Shown here one piece after another: positions 26,170-34,191 of a DNA stretch of 46,915 nucleotides (position 1 is its first letter; each line of letters begins with the position of its first letter). The translations under genes were made by a program, and so were the position numbers. Source of the stretch: an uncultured Methanobacteriaceae archaeon. Its GTDB lineage: Archaea > Methanobacteriota > Methanobacteria > Methanobacteriales > Methanobacteriaceae. Below the pieces are notes generated by a model that was not told the DNA's origin, made no database searches, and worked only from the letters and a program-made list of their open reading frames with translations. Location of the stretch: positions 1-46,915 of the forward strand of contig CAMYKT010000014.1 in the NCBI GenBank assembly GCA_947259185.1, given 5' to 3'.

Positions 26170-26835
26170 TTGGAAAATATTATCCAGATATGTGTCCCTG
26201 TATTTGAAAAAACCCCAGAAAAAGCAGTTCTATCGGGAAAATCCTACCAAAAAATGGGTGCAGATTTATTAGAACTCCGCATAGATGCTCTGGAAAATCC
26301 CACCCCGGACATGGTAAAAGAAATATTAGGGGAGCTGGAACTACCGGTTATTGCCACTAACCGGGCGGAATCAGAAGGAGGATCTTTTAAGGGATCTGAA
26401 GAAGAACGCATAGAACTACTCTTAGCTGCCAGTTCCCAGGCCCAGTACCTGGATATAGAACTTAAAACTAAAGAGGAGTTACGCCAAAGAGTGGTAAAAT
26501 CCGCCTCTAAATCCATTATATCCTTCCATGACTTTAATAAAACCCCTTCTATAGTTTCTCTTCGCAAGATTGTGGAAGAAGAGCTGAGTATAGGGGATAT
26601 TGCCAAGTTCGCGGTTATGCCCCATAATAGGGAGGATACCTTAAGGGTGCTTAAGATTATCCAGGAGTATCCTTCCACCCTGGGAGTGGCCATGGGCTCC
26701 TATGGTAAATACACCCGGGTGGTAGGGCCCTTATTTGGTTCACCATTCACCTTTGCTTCTGGTAATAAATCCACTGCCCCGGGACAGATGGATATTAGCA
26801 CCACCCGCATGATTATAGACGAACTGATTAAATAA
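26170..26835 (+). CDS. aroD: Type I 3-dehydroquinate dehydratase
   Basis: Third step of the shikimate pathway, by Schiff-base chemistry. The TIM-barrel features are ADLLELRIDALENP (about residues 33-46), VIATNRAESEGG (about 59-70), YLDIELKTKEE (about 93-103), IISFHDFNKTPS with the general-base His near 118, AKFAVMPHNRED with the Schiff-base Lys (about 138-149), and GPLFGSPFTFASGNKSTAPGQ near the end. The length of 221 residues is typical. The start is TTG 26170 with GAAGGTGT upstream. It is probably monocistronic, since the next gene has its own spacer of ~80 bases. Confidence 0.95.
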   Translation: MENIIQICVPVFEKTPEKAVLSGKSYQKMGADLLELRIDALENPTPDMVKEILGELELPVIATNRAESEGGSFKGSEEERIELLLAASSQAQYLDIELKTKEELRQRVVKSASKSIISFHDFNKTPSIVSLRKIVEEELSIGDIAKFAVMPHNREDTLRVLKIIQEYPSTLGVAMGSYGKYTRVVGPLFGSPFTFASGNKSTAPGQMDISTTRMIIDELIK

Positions 26836-26918
26836 TCATATTATAAGTAAAAATTAGATAGATATTATTATATCCTGCATTTAATATTATAAAACACACT
26901 TTTAAATTTGGTGAAATC

Positions 26919-27542
26919 ATGAGAAATAGTTCTAAAATTCTGGTGGGTTTTGTGGTACTGGCCCTGGGTTTGATAGTGGCCTCTTCTATTGCTTTATCCT
27001 CCATAGAACCCACCCTTAATGTTAATATCCAGACTGATGGTTCATCCACCACGGTGAGTTCCTATACCTGGTGGGGTATGGTACCTCCTGAAATGGATCA
27101 GGAACTAGCCCAGTATGCAGCAGGAGCCATAAACGAACCTTCCAGTTCTCTGGAGAGCATAGAAGCCGGGGTTAAATCTATTGCTAATAGATATAACTAC
27201 ACCCAGGTAGATGTCACCATCAAGTCTCAGTTTGGTGAAGACCAGCTACCCTTACCAGCGGTGGTAAAAGGAAATTCCATGGTTCCCACCTTATATGACG
27301 GTCAAAGTATCACCGTACTAAAAACCGCAGATATTAAAGAAGGGGATATTGTGGTGGCCTTCCATCCCACCTATGATTTAATAGTAAAAAGAGTCAGTAT
27401 CATTGAAGAAGACCGGGTTTATCTCATCAGTGATAACAAGGAAGTGGAAGTAACCTACACTGCCACTTCAGTAATAACCCGCACTCCTTTGAATACCTGG
27501 GTACCCCGGGGAGATATCATTGGAGTAGTTAAATCCTACTAA
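26919..27542 (+). CDS. S24/S26-type signal-peptidase-like membrane protease
   Basis: One N-terminal membrane helix (about residues 8-28), a ~85-residue extracytoplasmic region, then an S24/S26 peptidase fold. The catalytic Ser is S120 in VVKGNSMVPTLYDG, GDIVVAFHP follows, and LIVKRVSII places a Lys (K157) where archaeal and eukaryotic signal peptidases usually have His. That Ser-Lys pair is the bacterial/LexA-like arrangement. It therefore looks less like the housekeeping archaeal signal peptidase and more like a specialised relative. Substrates are unknown. Confidence 0.8.
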   Translation: MRNSSKILVGFVVLALGLIVASSIALSSIEPTLNVNIQTDGSSTTVSSYTWWGMVPPEMDQELAQYAAGAINEPSSSLESIEAGVKSIANRYNYTQVDVTIKSQFGEDQLPLPAVVKGNSMVPTLYDGQSITVLKTADIKEGDIVVAFHPTYDLIVKRVSIIEEDRVYLISDNKEVEVTYTATSVITRTPLNTWVPRGDIIGVVKSY

Positions 27543-27758
27543 ATGTTGGGACTACTAAAACTAATTTTTTTTATATAAGTTTTCCCCTATTATTTCCTGT
27601 TTTTCAGGGATAATCAATTACTTTTTAGGAAATTTACGGATAATAACTCTCCAATTCATCTAAAATAATCCTGAGTCCCCAGGTGTAATATTTAATATAA
27701 GATAAGTCCCCATATAAATAAAACATAAGTGGCTTTTATAATTGCAGAGGGTTTCAGG

Positions 27759-28589
27759 ATGAGGGATAAGCTAAAAAGTATCATGCAGCAGTTTTTGCAG
27801 TTCTATTTAACCATACTAATTATACTCATTGTGGTGGATGTGGTTCTTTTAATTATTTTAACCCTGGATCAATCCCGGATTTTTGATTTTTTCCAGATAA
27901 GTTCTTCTACTGTGGTAAATATTTACAATTTTGATTTACTGGTTTCGTTGTTGCTATTTATAAATTTATTAATGGTTTTTATCACCAGAGAGGACCGGAG
28001 AGATTTTATAAAGAATAACTGGGTTTTTGTTCCAGCTGTTATACCCTTTGACTTTATATTCCTGGGGCAATTAGGAGTCACCCTCACCCTGCCTCTGGCT
28101 ATTTTACGCTTGATTCATATCCTGGCCCTAATCCGTACCATAACTAAAATGGGATCCACTTTTGTCAAGTTCACCAAAAAAACAGGTTTGAGTTATGGTA
28201 TCACCATTATCACCATACTATTTTTATGCACCTCCTTTAGCTTCCTTCTGGTGGAAAGGGGTGTTAATCCTGAAGTTAAAAATTATGAGGACTCCGCCTG
28301 GTATACTATTACCACCATGACTACCACCGGTTACGGGGATATTGTGCCGGTAACCCCCTGGGGAAGGTTTATAGGTGCCTTTATGATGATTTCTGGTCTG
28401 GCCTTCACAGGATATGCCACCGCATCTGTGGCCAGTATGCTGGTGGATAAATTCAGGGAAGAACAAGACAAGGATCGTAAAGCACTGGCCCAGATATCTC
28501 AAAAAATAAACCAGGAAAGAAAAAAAGAAAGTGAAGAAATTAAAGATTCACTGAGTGATATTTTAAAAAGGCTGGATGAGAAAAAATAA
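27759..28589 (+). CDS. Voltage-gated-type potassium channel subunit
   Basis: 276 residues with six hydrophobic segments. The pore loop carries TTMTTTGYGDIVPVTPWG, containing the K+ selectivity filter TGYGD, followed by the inner helix (FMMISGLAFTGYATASVASML) and a C-terminal coiled-coil tail (QKINQERKKESEEIKDSLSDIL). The fourth segment has few arginines (ILRLIHILALIRTITKM), so voltage sensing is possible but uncertain. No RCK/TrkA-N domain is attached. ATG 27759 with a GAGG-containing leader is preferred to the in-frame GTG at 27729. Confidence 0.88.
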   Translation: MRDKLKSIMQQFLQFYLTILIILIVVDVVLLIILTLDQSRIFDFFQISSSTVVNIYNFDLLVSLLLFINLLMVFITREDRRDFIKNNWVFVPAVIPFDFIFLGQLGVTLTLPLAILRLIHILALIRTITKMGSTFVKFTKKTGLSYGITIITILFLCTSFSFLLVERGVNPEVKNYEDSAWYTITTMTTTGYGDIVPVTPWGRFIGAFMMISGLAFTGYATASVASMLVDKFREEQDKDRKALAQISQKINQERKKESEEIKDSLSDILKRLDEKK

Positions 28590-28631
28590 TTGTTTAAACT
28601 TTTTTTACTAATCTAAGGGAGTATTATATAA

Positions 28632-28994
28632 TTATTTCAGGGCCAGCTGTATATTAATACGTAATTCCTCATTATTTAAGGGTTTAAGCAAATAACAATT
28701 GGGATTAATCTCCAGGGCATTATCCACCACCTTCTGGTTTAGATAGGCACTGATGATGATTACCGGGAACTTACAAAACTCTTTTAATTTTTTTATGGTC
28801 TCAATACCATTAATTTTTCCTTTTAAATGAATATCTGCCACTACCCGGTGGGGAGGGTGCTCCCGGGCAATTTCTAAAGCTTCACTACCAGTAGAAGAGA
28901 TGAATACTGCATCATATCCCCATGATTTTAGTTTAGTTTTAAGTTCCAGGGCTATCAGGCTTTCATCTTCCAGTATCAGAATATTTTTTACCAT
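28632..28994 (-). CDS. Orphan response-regulator receiver domain
   Basis: 120 residues comprising only a CheY-like receiver domain. The acidic pair E9-D10 (ILEDES), the phospho-acceptor D54 in VVADIHLKG, a Ser in the IIISAY switch and the conserved Lys in YLLKPLNNEEL are all present. There is no output domain and no histidine kinase next to it. In methanogens such single-domain regulators usually pair with distant PAS-containing kinases. It is convergent with the potassium channel gene, whose stop is 42 bases away. Confidence 0.9.
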   Translation of the reverse strand: MVKNILILEDESLIALELKTKLKSWGYDAVFISSTGSEALEIAREHPPHRVVADIHLKGKINGIETIKKLKEFCKFPVIIISAYLNQKVVDNALEINPNCYLLKPLNNEELRINIQLALK

Positions 28995-29290
28995 TTTTAT
29001 CCACCAGGAAAGGTCAGGTACGTTCTTAGATAAGGGACTACCTCTATTTTCAGGAATCCATTATCTACGCTGGTGGTTATATTAAACATACATCTATATA
29101 AATTTAATGTTTTATATTTAATATTAATAAAATTATTTTATAATTCATGTCTACTAGTTAACTTTTCATAAAAAAAATCTTATTTAAACTTTTTAGATTG
29201 ACATTTACTTTGTTCTAAGAACAATTAGTAACCAATAAAACAATATAATAATCAGTATAGTAATTTACAGTTTAAAAAACAAGATTAAAC
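28995..29290. other. AT-rich spacer between the receiver gene and the csa3-like gene
   Basis: The left part would hold the receiver promoter. No open frame, RNA or repeat is recognised here; the probable control region of the next gene is given separately. Confidence 0.3.
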
Positions 29291-29410
29291 ACAATGTGGG
29301 TTAATAGCACTATTATTTGGGGAAAATATATATAAACTAGTTACAACATAAGGGCATACGATAAGATAGCATTGTTCAACCTACATACATATTGTGGGTA
29401 TGAACATCTA
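29291..29410 (+). promoter_or_regulatory. TATA box and candidate operators of the csa3-like gene
   Basis: ATATATATAA (29326-29335) is a strong TATA box ~90 bases before the start. TGTGGGTTAA (29295-29304) lies upstream of it. In the leader an imperfect inverted repeat pairs GTTCAACCTACA (29374-29385) with TGTGGGTATGAAC (29393-29405). The shared TGTGGGTWW half-site suggests a dimeric winged-helix regulator, possibly the csa3-like product itself. Confidence 0.45.
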
Positions 29411-29424
29411 AGGAAAGTGATATT

Positions 29425-30018
29425 ATGGAAACGACTATGATTTCCACCATATATTCCATTGAGCCGGTGATGATCTGTATCACCCAGTTTTCTCCTAAAA
29501 AGGTTGTTCTTTTAAGGGAGGATAAGGCTCCAGATGAGAAAAATAAAGTGGAGCAAATTTTGCATGATACAGTAGGTAAATTTATTGAAATTGTATCCCA
29601 GGAAACCAGCTTATACGACGTGGTCCGGGTGGCTCAAGACACAGCCGATGTGATTGATGAAGAAAAAGCAGCCGGCAGAAGAGTAGTGGTTAATATCAGT
29701 GGCGGACGCAAACCTCAAGCTTTAGGAGCTCTTTTTGGTTGCTATGCCCGACACCAGGAAGTAGAAAGAATAGTATATGTCACCGAAGAAGACAGTGAAT
29801 TAATTGATCTACCTATACTCAACTTCGGTATCTCTAAAACTAAAAAACAGGTCTTAGAATCCCTGATTAATGGAGAAAGTTCGGTTAAAAACCTGGCCAT
29901 AAAAATCGGTATCAGCCGGGGCATGACCTACAACCACATTCGTGAGTTGCGGGAAATGGGTTTTATTGATCAAAATAAACTGGAAATAACTTCTGCTGGC
30001 CAACTGGCAGTAATCTAA
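29425..30018 (+). CDS. csa3: CARF-domain winged-helix regulator (Csa3 type)
   Basis: 197 residues. The N-terminal ~130 residues look like a CARF Rossmann-type domain that binds cyclic oligoadenylate in its relatives: an N-terminal strand, a helix-rich middle and the ligand-loop-like VVVNISGGRKPQALGAL (about residues 87-103), then ERIVYVTEEDSE. The C-terminal 60 residues form a winged helix with SVKNLAIKIGISRGMTYNHIREL (recognition helix) and an EMGFIDQNKLEIT wing. That architecture is the Csa3 family of CRISPR-linked transcription factors. No cas gene or CRISPR array is visible in this window, so it is an orphan here. The product may regulate a distant CRISPR locus or an unrelated regulon. 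Confidence 0.82.
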   Translation: METTMISTIYSIEPVMICITQFSPKKVVLLREDKAPDEKNKVEQILHDTVGKFIEIVSQETSLYDVVRVAQDTADVIDEEKAAGRRVVVNISGGRKPQALGALFGCYARHQEVERIVYVTEEDSELIDLPILNFGISKTKKQVLESLINGESSVKNLAIKIGISRGMTYNHIRELREMGFIDQNKLEITSAGQLAVI

Positions 30019-30303
30019 TTTCTACTTTTACTTAGATTATTTAAGCAGAGTTTAATAAATAAGATTATATTTTTTCTCCTTTGCCTTTATTAAATTATAA
30101 AACTGACCTATTAATTTTTTTATTTATTCTGGTGTATTTAATTTACTTTGGAATTCTAAAAAGGAATGCAATTTACAATCTGATCTAAAATAATTAATAT
30201 TTGAAAAATTCCAGATGTTTGTAGCCATAATATGAGAAGGTTTATTAATACTACTTTTTATTCTGTGCTTTTCTATAGGAGTTAACATGCAACTTTATAT
30301 AAA

Positions 30304-30681
30304 TTAAATTGGCAGACCATATAATACAACGAAGTTTATATGATCTGGCTCACTAATTACATTGATAACAGTTTCAAAGGATCCATAACCATCAGTCATG
30401 TCGTCTATAGTAGCATTATTTTTCCCAACTACATTACCCTGACTATCATATGCAGTTAACTCTATCTTTACTACGGAATAACCGGTACCACTTAGACTTT
30501 GGAGATTTCCATTTAAAAACCATTCACCCGGAGATCCATTATCTTCTCCAATAAGCTCACCATCAGATATAATATCTGTTTTTGGATCTAAAATAAATAT
30601 TTGCGCTGGATCTGTACAACCAGATACAAAAACAGTACTCGTTAGCAAAAACATTATAATTGCTGTTATCTTTAATTTCAT
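30304..30681 (-). CDS. Secreted lipoprotein, unknown function
   Basis: 125 residues. A hydrophobic signal (AIIMFLLTSTVFVSGC) ends in the lipobox-like VSGC, so Cys22 would be lipid-modified. The remainder is a small beta-sandwich-like domain: GEWFLNGNLQSLSGTGYSVVKIELTAYDSQGNVVG resembles an FxLYD-type extracellular domain that appears in archaeal surface proteins. There is no enzymatic motif. It sits alone between the csa3-like gene and a gene-poor stretch, pointing against both neighbours' reading direction in part. Confidence 0.65.
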   Translation of the reverse strand: MKLKITAIIMFLLTSTVFVSGCTDPAQIFILDPKTDIISDGELIGEDNGSPGEWFLNGNLQSLSGTGYSVVKIELTAYDSQGNVVGKNNATIDDMTDGYGSFETVINVISEPDHINFVVLYGLPI

Positions 30682-31130
30682 AATAAGGCCTATATAATTT
30701 ATTTTTCTATGTTGTGGGCTTACAAAAACAATTAAATTACGTCCTAAAATCTATTTTTTTGTTAATTGAATTAACTCCAACACCTTTCGAGTTTACATTA
30801 CTTACAACTCTATCCATGTCTAATGAGAAGTATCCTACAGGCTTCATCAAATAAGTCAAGGTATTGCGCAATAGAGTTCTGAAAGTTTATCTGGGGATTG
30901 TTTTAACTCTAAATTATATTCTTCAAGCCTTGTGTAACAAATAATGAGCCTTTTAATAAATTCACTTAATATATCAAATATCACCATTATCTCTGAGTTC
31001 TTTTCTGTATTGGCCTGTATAATTATGTAATTTTCGTTAAATTTGATATAACTGCATTAAATTATTAAAGCAGTATCAAAGATGCTTCAGATAACATTTG
31101 CATTTTAATATCACAGTTAAATACAATAAA
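30682..31130. other. Gene-poor spacer with a possible gene remnant
   Basis: Mostly AT-rich. On the minus strand 30856-30987 is open for 43 codons from an ATG preceded by GAGAT (MVIFDILSEFIKRLIICYT...), and the frame stays open some 20 codons further upstream without a start. It has protein-like composition but no recognised family, and may be a decayed gene or chance. No RNA was seen. Confidence 0.25.
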
Positions 31131-32318
31131 CTAAGGAGGATAAAACCCATCCTTTTCTTTCTTGTATTTAAGCCACGATGATAACATATGATCATCAATC
31201 ATATATTTTTTTCTAAAATGGGAGAGTATGCCCTTATTTCTTATTACATTTACATATTTAGCCAGTGTTTTATTGGAAAATTCTACTTTAGCTAATAAAT
31301 CACTCCAGCTTAATGGTCCGTTTTCAATAACTGTTGTAATAATCTCTTTTTCTTTATCTGAAAGTGTAGCCCATATCGATGTCCACATAATAGCAATCTG
31401 CTCAATTTTTTCATAAAATGTCTCAATAACCATTATATCATCATATTCCACATCTCCAGACATAGTATTACAAAAACTGTTAATATATGCAGGATATCCT
31501 CCCGTACATTTATAAAATCGTTTAAAACCACTTTCAGTAAACTTTAACTCTCTTACCTTTTCTTTTAAATAACCTTCAGTTTCTTCACTTGTAAATGGAT
31601 CAATAGTATACTGGGTCATTCTGCCCCCAAAAGCTCCTTTTATACCATTTATTTTATTTACAATATCACTGGTTGATGATGTTGATCCTGTAAAAATATA
31701 ACTTACATTATCTTGTTCTTGAGTATAACTTCTAAACATCCAGAAAAATGCTTCAGGAGATTCTAATTCGCCCATTAGTTGAAATTCATCTATAACTATT
31801 ACAAAACCCTTTATTTCACCATCTGAAAGCTCAACTACTCTTTGAGGAAATTCCATTACAAATTTAGCGAGTTTTTCATAGTTATCCTTAATATCCGGAA
31901 TTGCTATTCCCATAGCTGCCCCTGCTTCTTTAAAATCAAATTTTTTTTGTCTAATTTTTCTTATAAGATCTTTAACGATGTCATATGCTTTTGCCAGGTC
32001 ATCCATTTCTTCTCTTAATGGTTCATTCATCGCTTCTAAAAGGCTATTTATTATTAATTCTTCTGTTATCTTACCTTTTTGAATTCCAAATATTTTGGAG
32101 ATGTCTATATATGCTGTGAGAATGTTATCTGGTAATTCGGTTGATAATTTCTTTAATAAAAATGATTTACCAACACCTCTATGTCCTGTAACTAATAATT
32201 GGTTAGCTATATCATAATTGAGTGTATTTAAAAAAGATTTAAGCGTTATTAGCTCTTTTTGACGATTGTAAAAATATTTATCTAAATCAGTAGGAATTCC
32301 TAAGGGTAAAATTGGCAT
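31131..32318 (-). CDS. Archaeal AAA ATPase with C-terminal winged helix
   Basis: 395 residues. A STAND/AAA-type ATPase of the archaeal ATPase group: Walker A TGHRGVGKSFLL, Walker B GFVIVIDEFQLMGE with a conserved EF, and sensor-like YIFTGSTSST. The tail (residues ~310-395) is a winged-helix segment (LSDKEKEIITTVIENGPLSWSDLLAK...NKTLAKYVNVIRNKGIL). Members of this group are abundant in archaeal accessory DNA, and their role is mostly unknown. ATG 32318 with AAAGGTGG upstream is preferred to the in-frame GTG at 32327. The upstream region holds 45-bp tandem repeats, which the C-terminal HTH might recognise; that link is inference. Base composition is AT-richer than flanking genes. Confidence 0.82.
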   Translation of the reverse strand: MPILPLGIPTDLDKYFYNRQKELITLKSFLNTLNYDIANQLLVTGHRGVGKSFLLKKLSTELPDNILTAYIDISKIFGIQKGKITEELIINSLLEAMNEPLREEMDDLAKAYDIVKDLIRKIRQKKFDFKEAGAAMGIAIPDIKDNYEKLAKFVMEFPQRVVELSDGEIKGFVIVIDEFQLMGELESPEAFFWMFRSYTQEQDNVSYIFTGSTSSTSDIVNKINGIKGAFGGRMTQYTIDPFTSEETEGYLKEKVRELKFTESGFKRFYKCTGGYPAYINSFCNTMSGDVEYDDIMVIETFYEKIEQIAIMWTSIWATLSDKEKEIITTVIENGPLSWSDLLAKVEFSNKTLAKYVNVIRNKGILSHFRKKYMIDDHMLSSWLKYKKEKDGFYPP

Positions 32319-32332
32319 ATAATCCACCTTTT

Positions 32333-32580
32333 AGTTTACTTGTGTAATTCATTTCAATTAGTTTGAGATAAGTTTACCTGATTACACTAATGAATTAATG
32401 TACACTATAATTTATAGTTTACTTAATTACACTAGTGTATTATGGTTCACTTAGTTTTATAGTTTACTTAATTACACTAGTGTATTATGGTTCACTTAGT
32501 TTTATAGTTTACTTAATTACACTAATGAAATTAAATACACTAAAATAAAAAAAAAGTTAACTTATTTACACCAGTTTACT
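32333..32580. repeat. 45-bp tandem repeats upstream of the AAA ATPase gene
   Basis: Copies start at 32411 and 32456 (identical over 45 bases), a third at 32501 is identical for about 23 bases, and a degenerate copy starts at 32366. Each unit has AGTTTACTTAA, then the perfect palindrome TACACTAGTGTA, then GTTCACTTAG. AGTTTAC recurs at 32333, 32371, 32416, 32461, 32506 and 32573. The units are directly contiguous, so this is not a CRISPR array. The spacing of about four helical turns suits cooperative protein binding: operator array or iteron-like element. Confidence 0.85.
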
Positions 32581-32760
32581 CTTTAAATCATTTAACTAAG
32601 GAATGAATTTTCAATTGAAAGAATCATGCTTTTAAAGCATTATTTTAAATTAAAAAGAAAATTAATCCGTATTATTTCTTCATATAAACCAGATTCTAAT
32701 TTGATAGTTTAGGAGGGTATAAAATTACTAAAAAATAATATAATTTCAATTTTTTTATAT

Positions 32761-34023
32761 CTACCACTCTTTATGATAAACCAGTTTCTGGCTTAAATCC
32801 ATTATAAAATCATAGCAGGCCAACTTATCCAACCAATCCTGAGGAATACCCTCCTTACCATAATAAGCCCCGGCCAGCTGACCATAAATAGCCCCCACTG
32901 TATCTGCATCATCCCCCAAATTCACCGCCAGAAGAGCACCGCTTTTAAAATTATCTGAGTTATAAAAGGCCCATAAAGCAGCCTCCAGAGAACGAACCAC
33001 ATATCCACTGGCCTTAATCTGTGGAGGGTTTTTAGTCTTATAGGAGCCCTTAATCACTTCATCCAGTTCAAAATTAATTTTTTCTTTAAAGGGGTGATAA
33101 TGGGGGGATAGTAGTTCTTCTTTACCCTCACCCAGTAGCGCCCCCCGGAGTAAATGGGCAAAGTAAGTACAGCACTCCACTACCAGAGGGTGCTGGTGGG
33201 TGGTGCAGGAGCTAAGCCGGGCATACTTTAAGACCTCTTCTTTTTTAGAGAAAAAATAGAGGGGTATGGGGGCTAAACGCATCAGGGAACCATTACCTGC
33301 AGAATTACTATGGTCTGGTCCAGAATAGGGTTCTTGGGTATCGGCAAAGTGTTCCAGAGCCTCCCGGGTAGTGTTACCTATATCAAAACACTCCCCATTA
33401 ACTGATAAATATCCCTCCTGGTACCAGTCCAGGTAGCGTTCCATCTGGTCCGGGGGATTAAAACCCTTACTCTCAATCAAACTTTTAGCTAAAGCCAGGG
33501 CTAAACTGGTATCATCACTCCAATCCCCTGCTTTTAAGTGATGTGGCCCTCCTCCCTGAAAACCAGTAACTTCTTTAAAACTCCCGGGGGCTTTAAATTC
33601 CACGGGCACACCCAGGGCATCCCCCACTGCCAGGCCCAGTAGAGAACCGTACATGCGGTCTTCAGTTTCTTTTTTAATAATTTCCAATCTTTTTACTATT
33701 TTTCTTAAATTTCCCTGGGCAATAAACTCACTTAAAAAACCAGGGGAGTAACGATCAGCCATCACCACTCCACTTAGTACCTTTACCATGCTGCAGATAT
33801 CCGCTTTTTCCAGGTCTTCTGGTAGGTGATAGGATTCCTTGAATTCCTGGATGAAATGTTCCATGTATAGTTTATTTACCAGCTGAAACACTTCAAAAGA
33901 ATAGATATAAGGATCAATAAGGTCCGGGTCATCTTCTCCTTCGTAGTGGTGGTCCGGGGGGTGGCGGAAAAATTCATAGTATTTTAAAAACCGGGCAATA
34001 TTGGCAGGGGAGGGTATAATCAT
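32761..34023 (-). CDS. DUF6508-like / ADP-ribosylglycohydrolase fusion
   Basis: 420 residues in two parts. The N-terminal ~115 residues (IARFLKYYEFF...IYSFEVFQLVNKLYMEHFIQ...VLSGVVMADRYSPGFLSEFIAQGNLRKIVKRL) follow the pattern of DUF6508: an aromatic-rich start and a late (R/D)RY/F-x-x-G-x-L motif. The rest is a DraG-type ADP-ribosylglycohydrolase with MYGSLLGLAVGDALG, the metal-binding GDWSDDTSLALALA, GNGSLMRLAPIPL, SCTTHQHPL and the second metal motif NLGDDADTVGAIYGQLAGA. All acidic ligands appear intact. The enzyme would remove ADP-ribose from protein, nucleic acid or small molecules. The fusion is unusual; its target is not evident. ATG 34023 is the only good start; the gene is divergent from the metallo-beta-lactamase gene. 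Confidence 0.85.
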   Translation of the reverse strand: MIIPSPANIARFLKYYEFFRHPPDHHYEGEDDPDLIDPYIYSFEVFQLVNKLYMEHFIQEFKESYHLPEDLEKADICSMVKVLSGVVMADRYSPGFLSEFIAQGNLRKIVKRLEIIKKETEDRMYGSLLGLAVGDALGVPVEFKAPGSFKEVTGFQGGGPHHLKAGDWSDDTSLALALAKSLIESKGFNPPDQMERYLDWYQEGYLSVNGECFDIGNTTREALEHFADTQEPYSGPDHSNSAGNGSLMRLAPIPLYFFSKKEEVLKYARLSSCTTHQHPLVVECCTYFAHLLRGALLGEGKEELLSPHYHPFKEKINFELDEVIKGSYKTKNPPQIKASGYVVRSLEAALWAFYNSDNFKSGALLAVNLGDDADTVGAIYGQLAGAYYGKEGIPQDWLDKLACYDFIMDLSQKLVYHKEW

Positions 34024-34191
34024 TTTCTTTATTCTCCATTAATATTATATTAAGGAGATACTTTAGCATAAAATTTATGATTTAGATTTTACCATATTAA
34101 ATAAAAAGTTATGTGGGTTTTAAGTAAGTATTCCGGATTTAAACCGCTAAAGGTTATAATAATTAAATAATCAGATATGGGGAGTAAAAAC

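Noticed and set aside
30856..30987. 43-codon frame upstream of the AAA ATPase terminus
   Set aside because: Protein-like composition but no recognised family and weak start; kept only as a note within the spacer entry.
32411..32525. Possible CRISPR array
   Set aside because: The 45-bp units are contiguous with no variable spacers between them, so they are tandem repeats, not a CRISPR array, despite the csa3-like gene 2.4 kb away.
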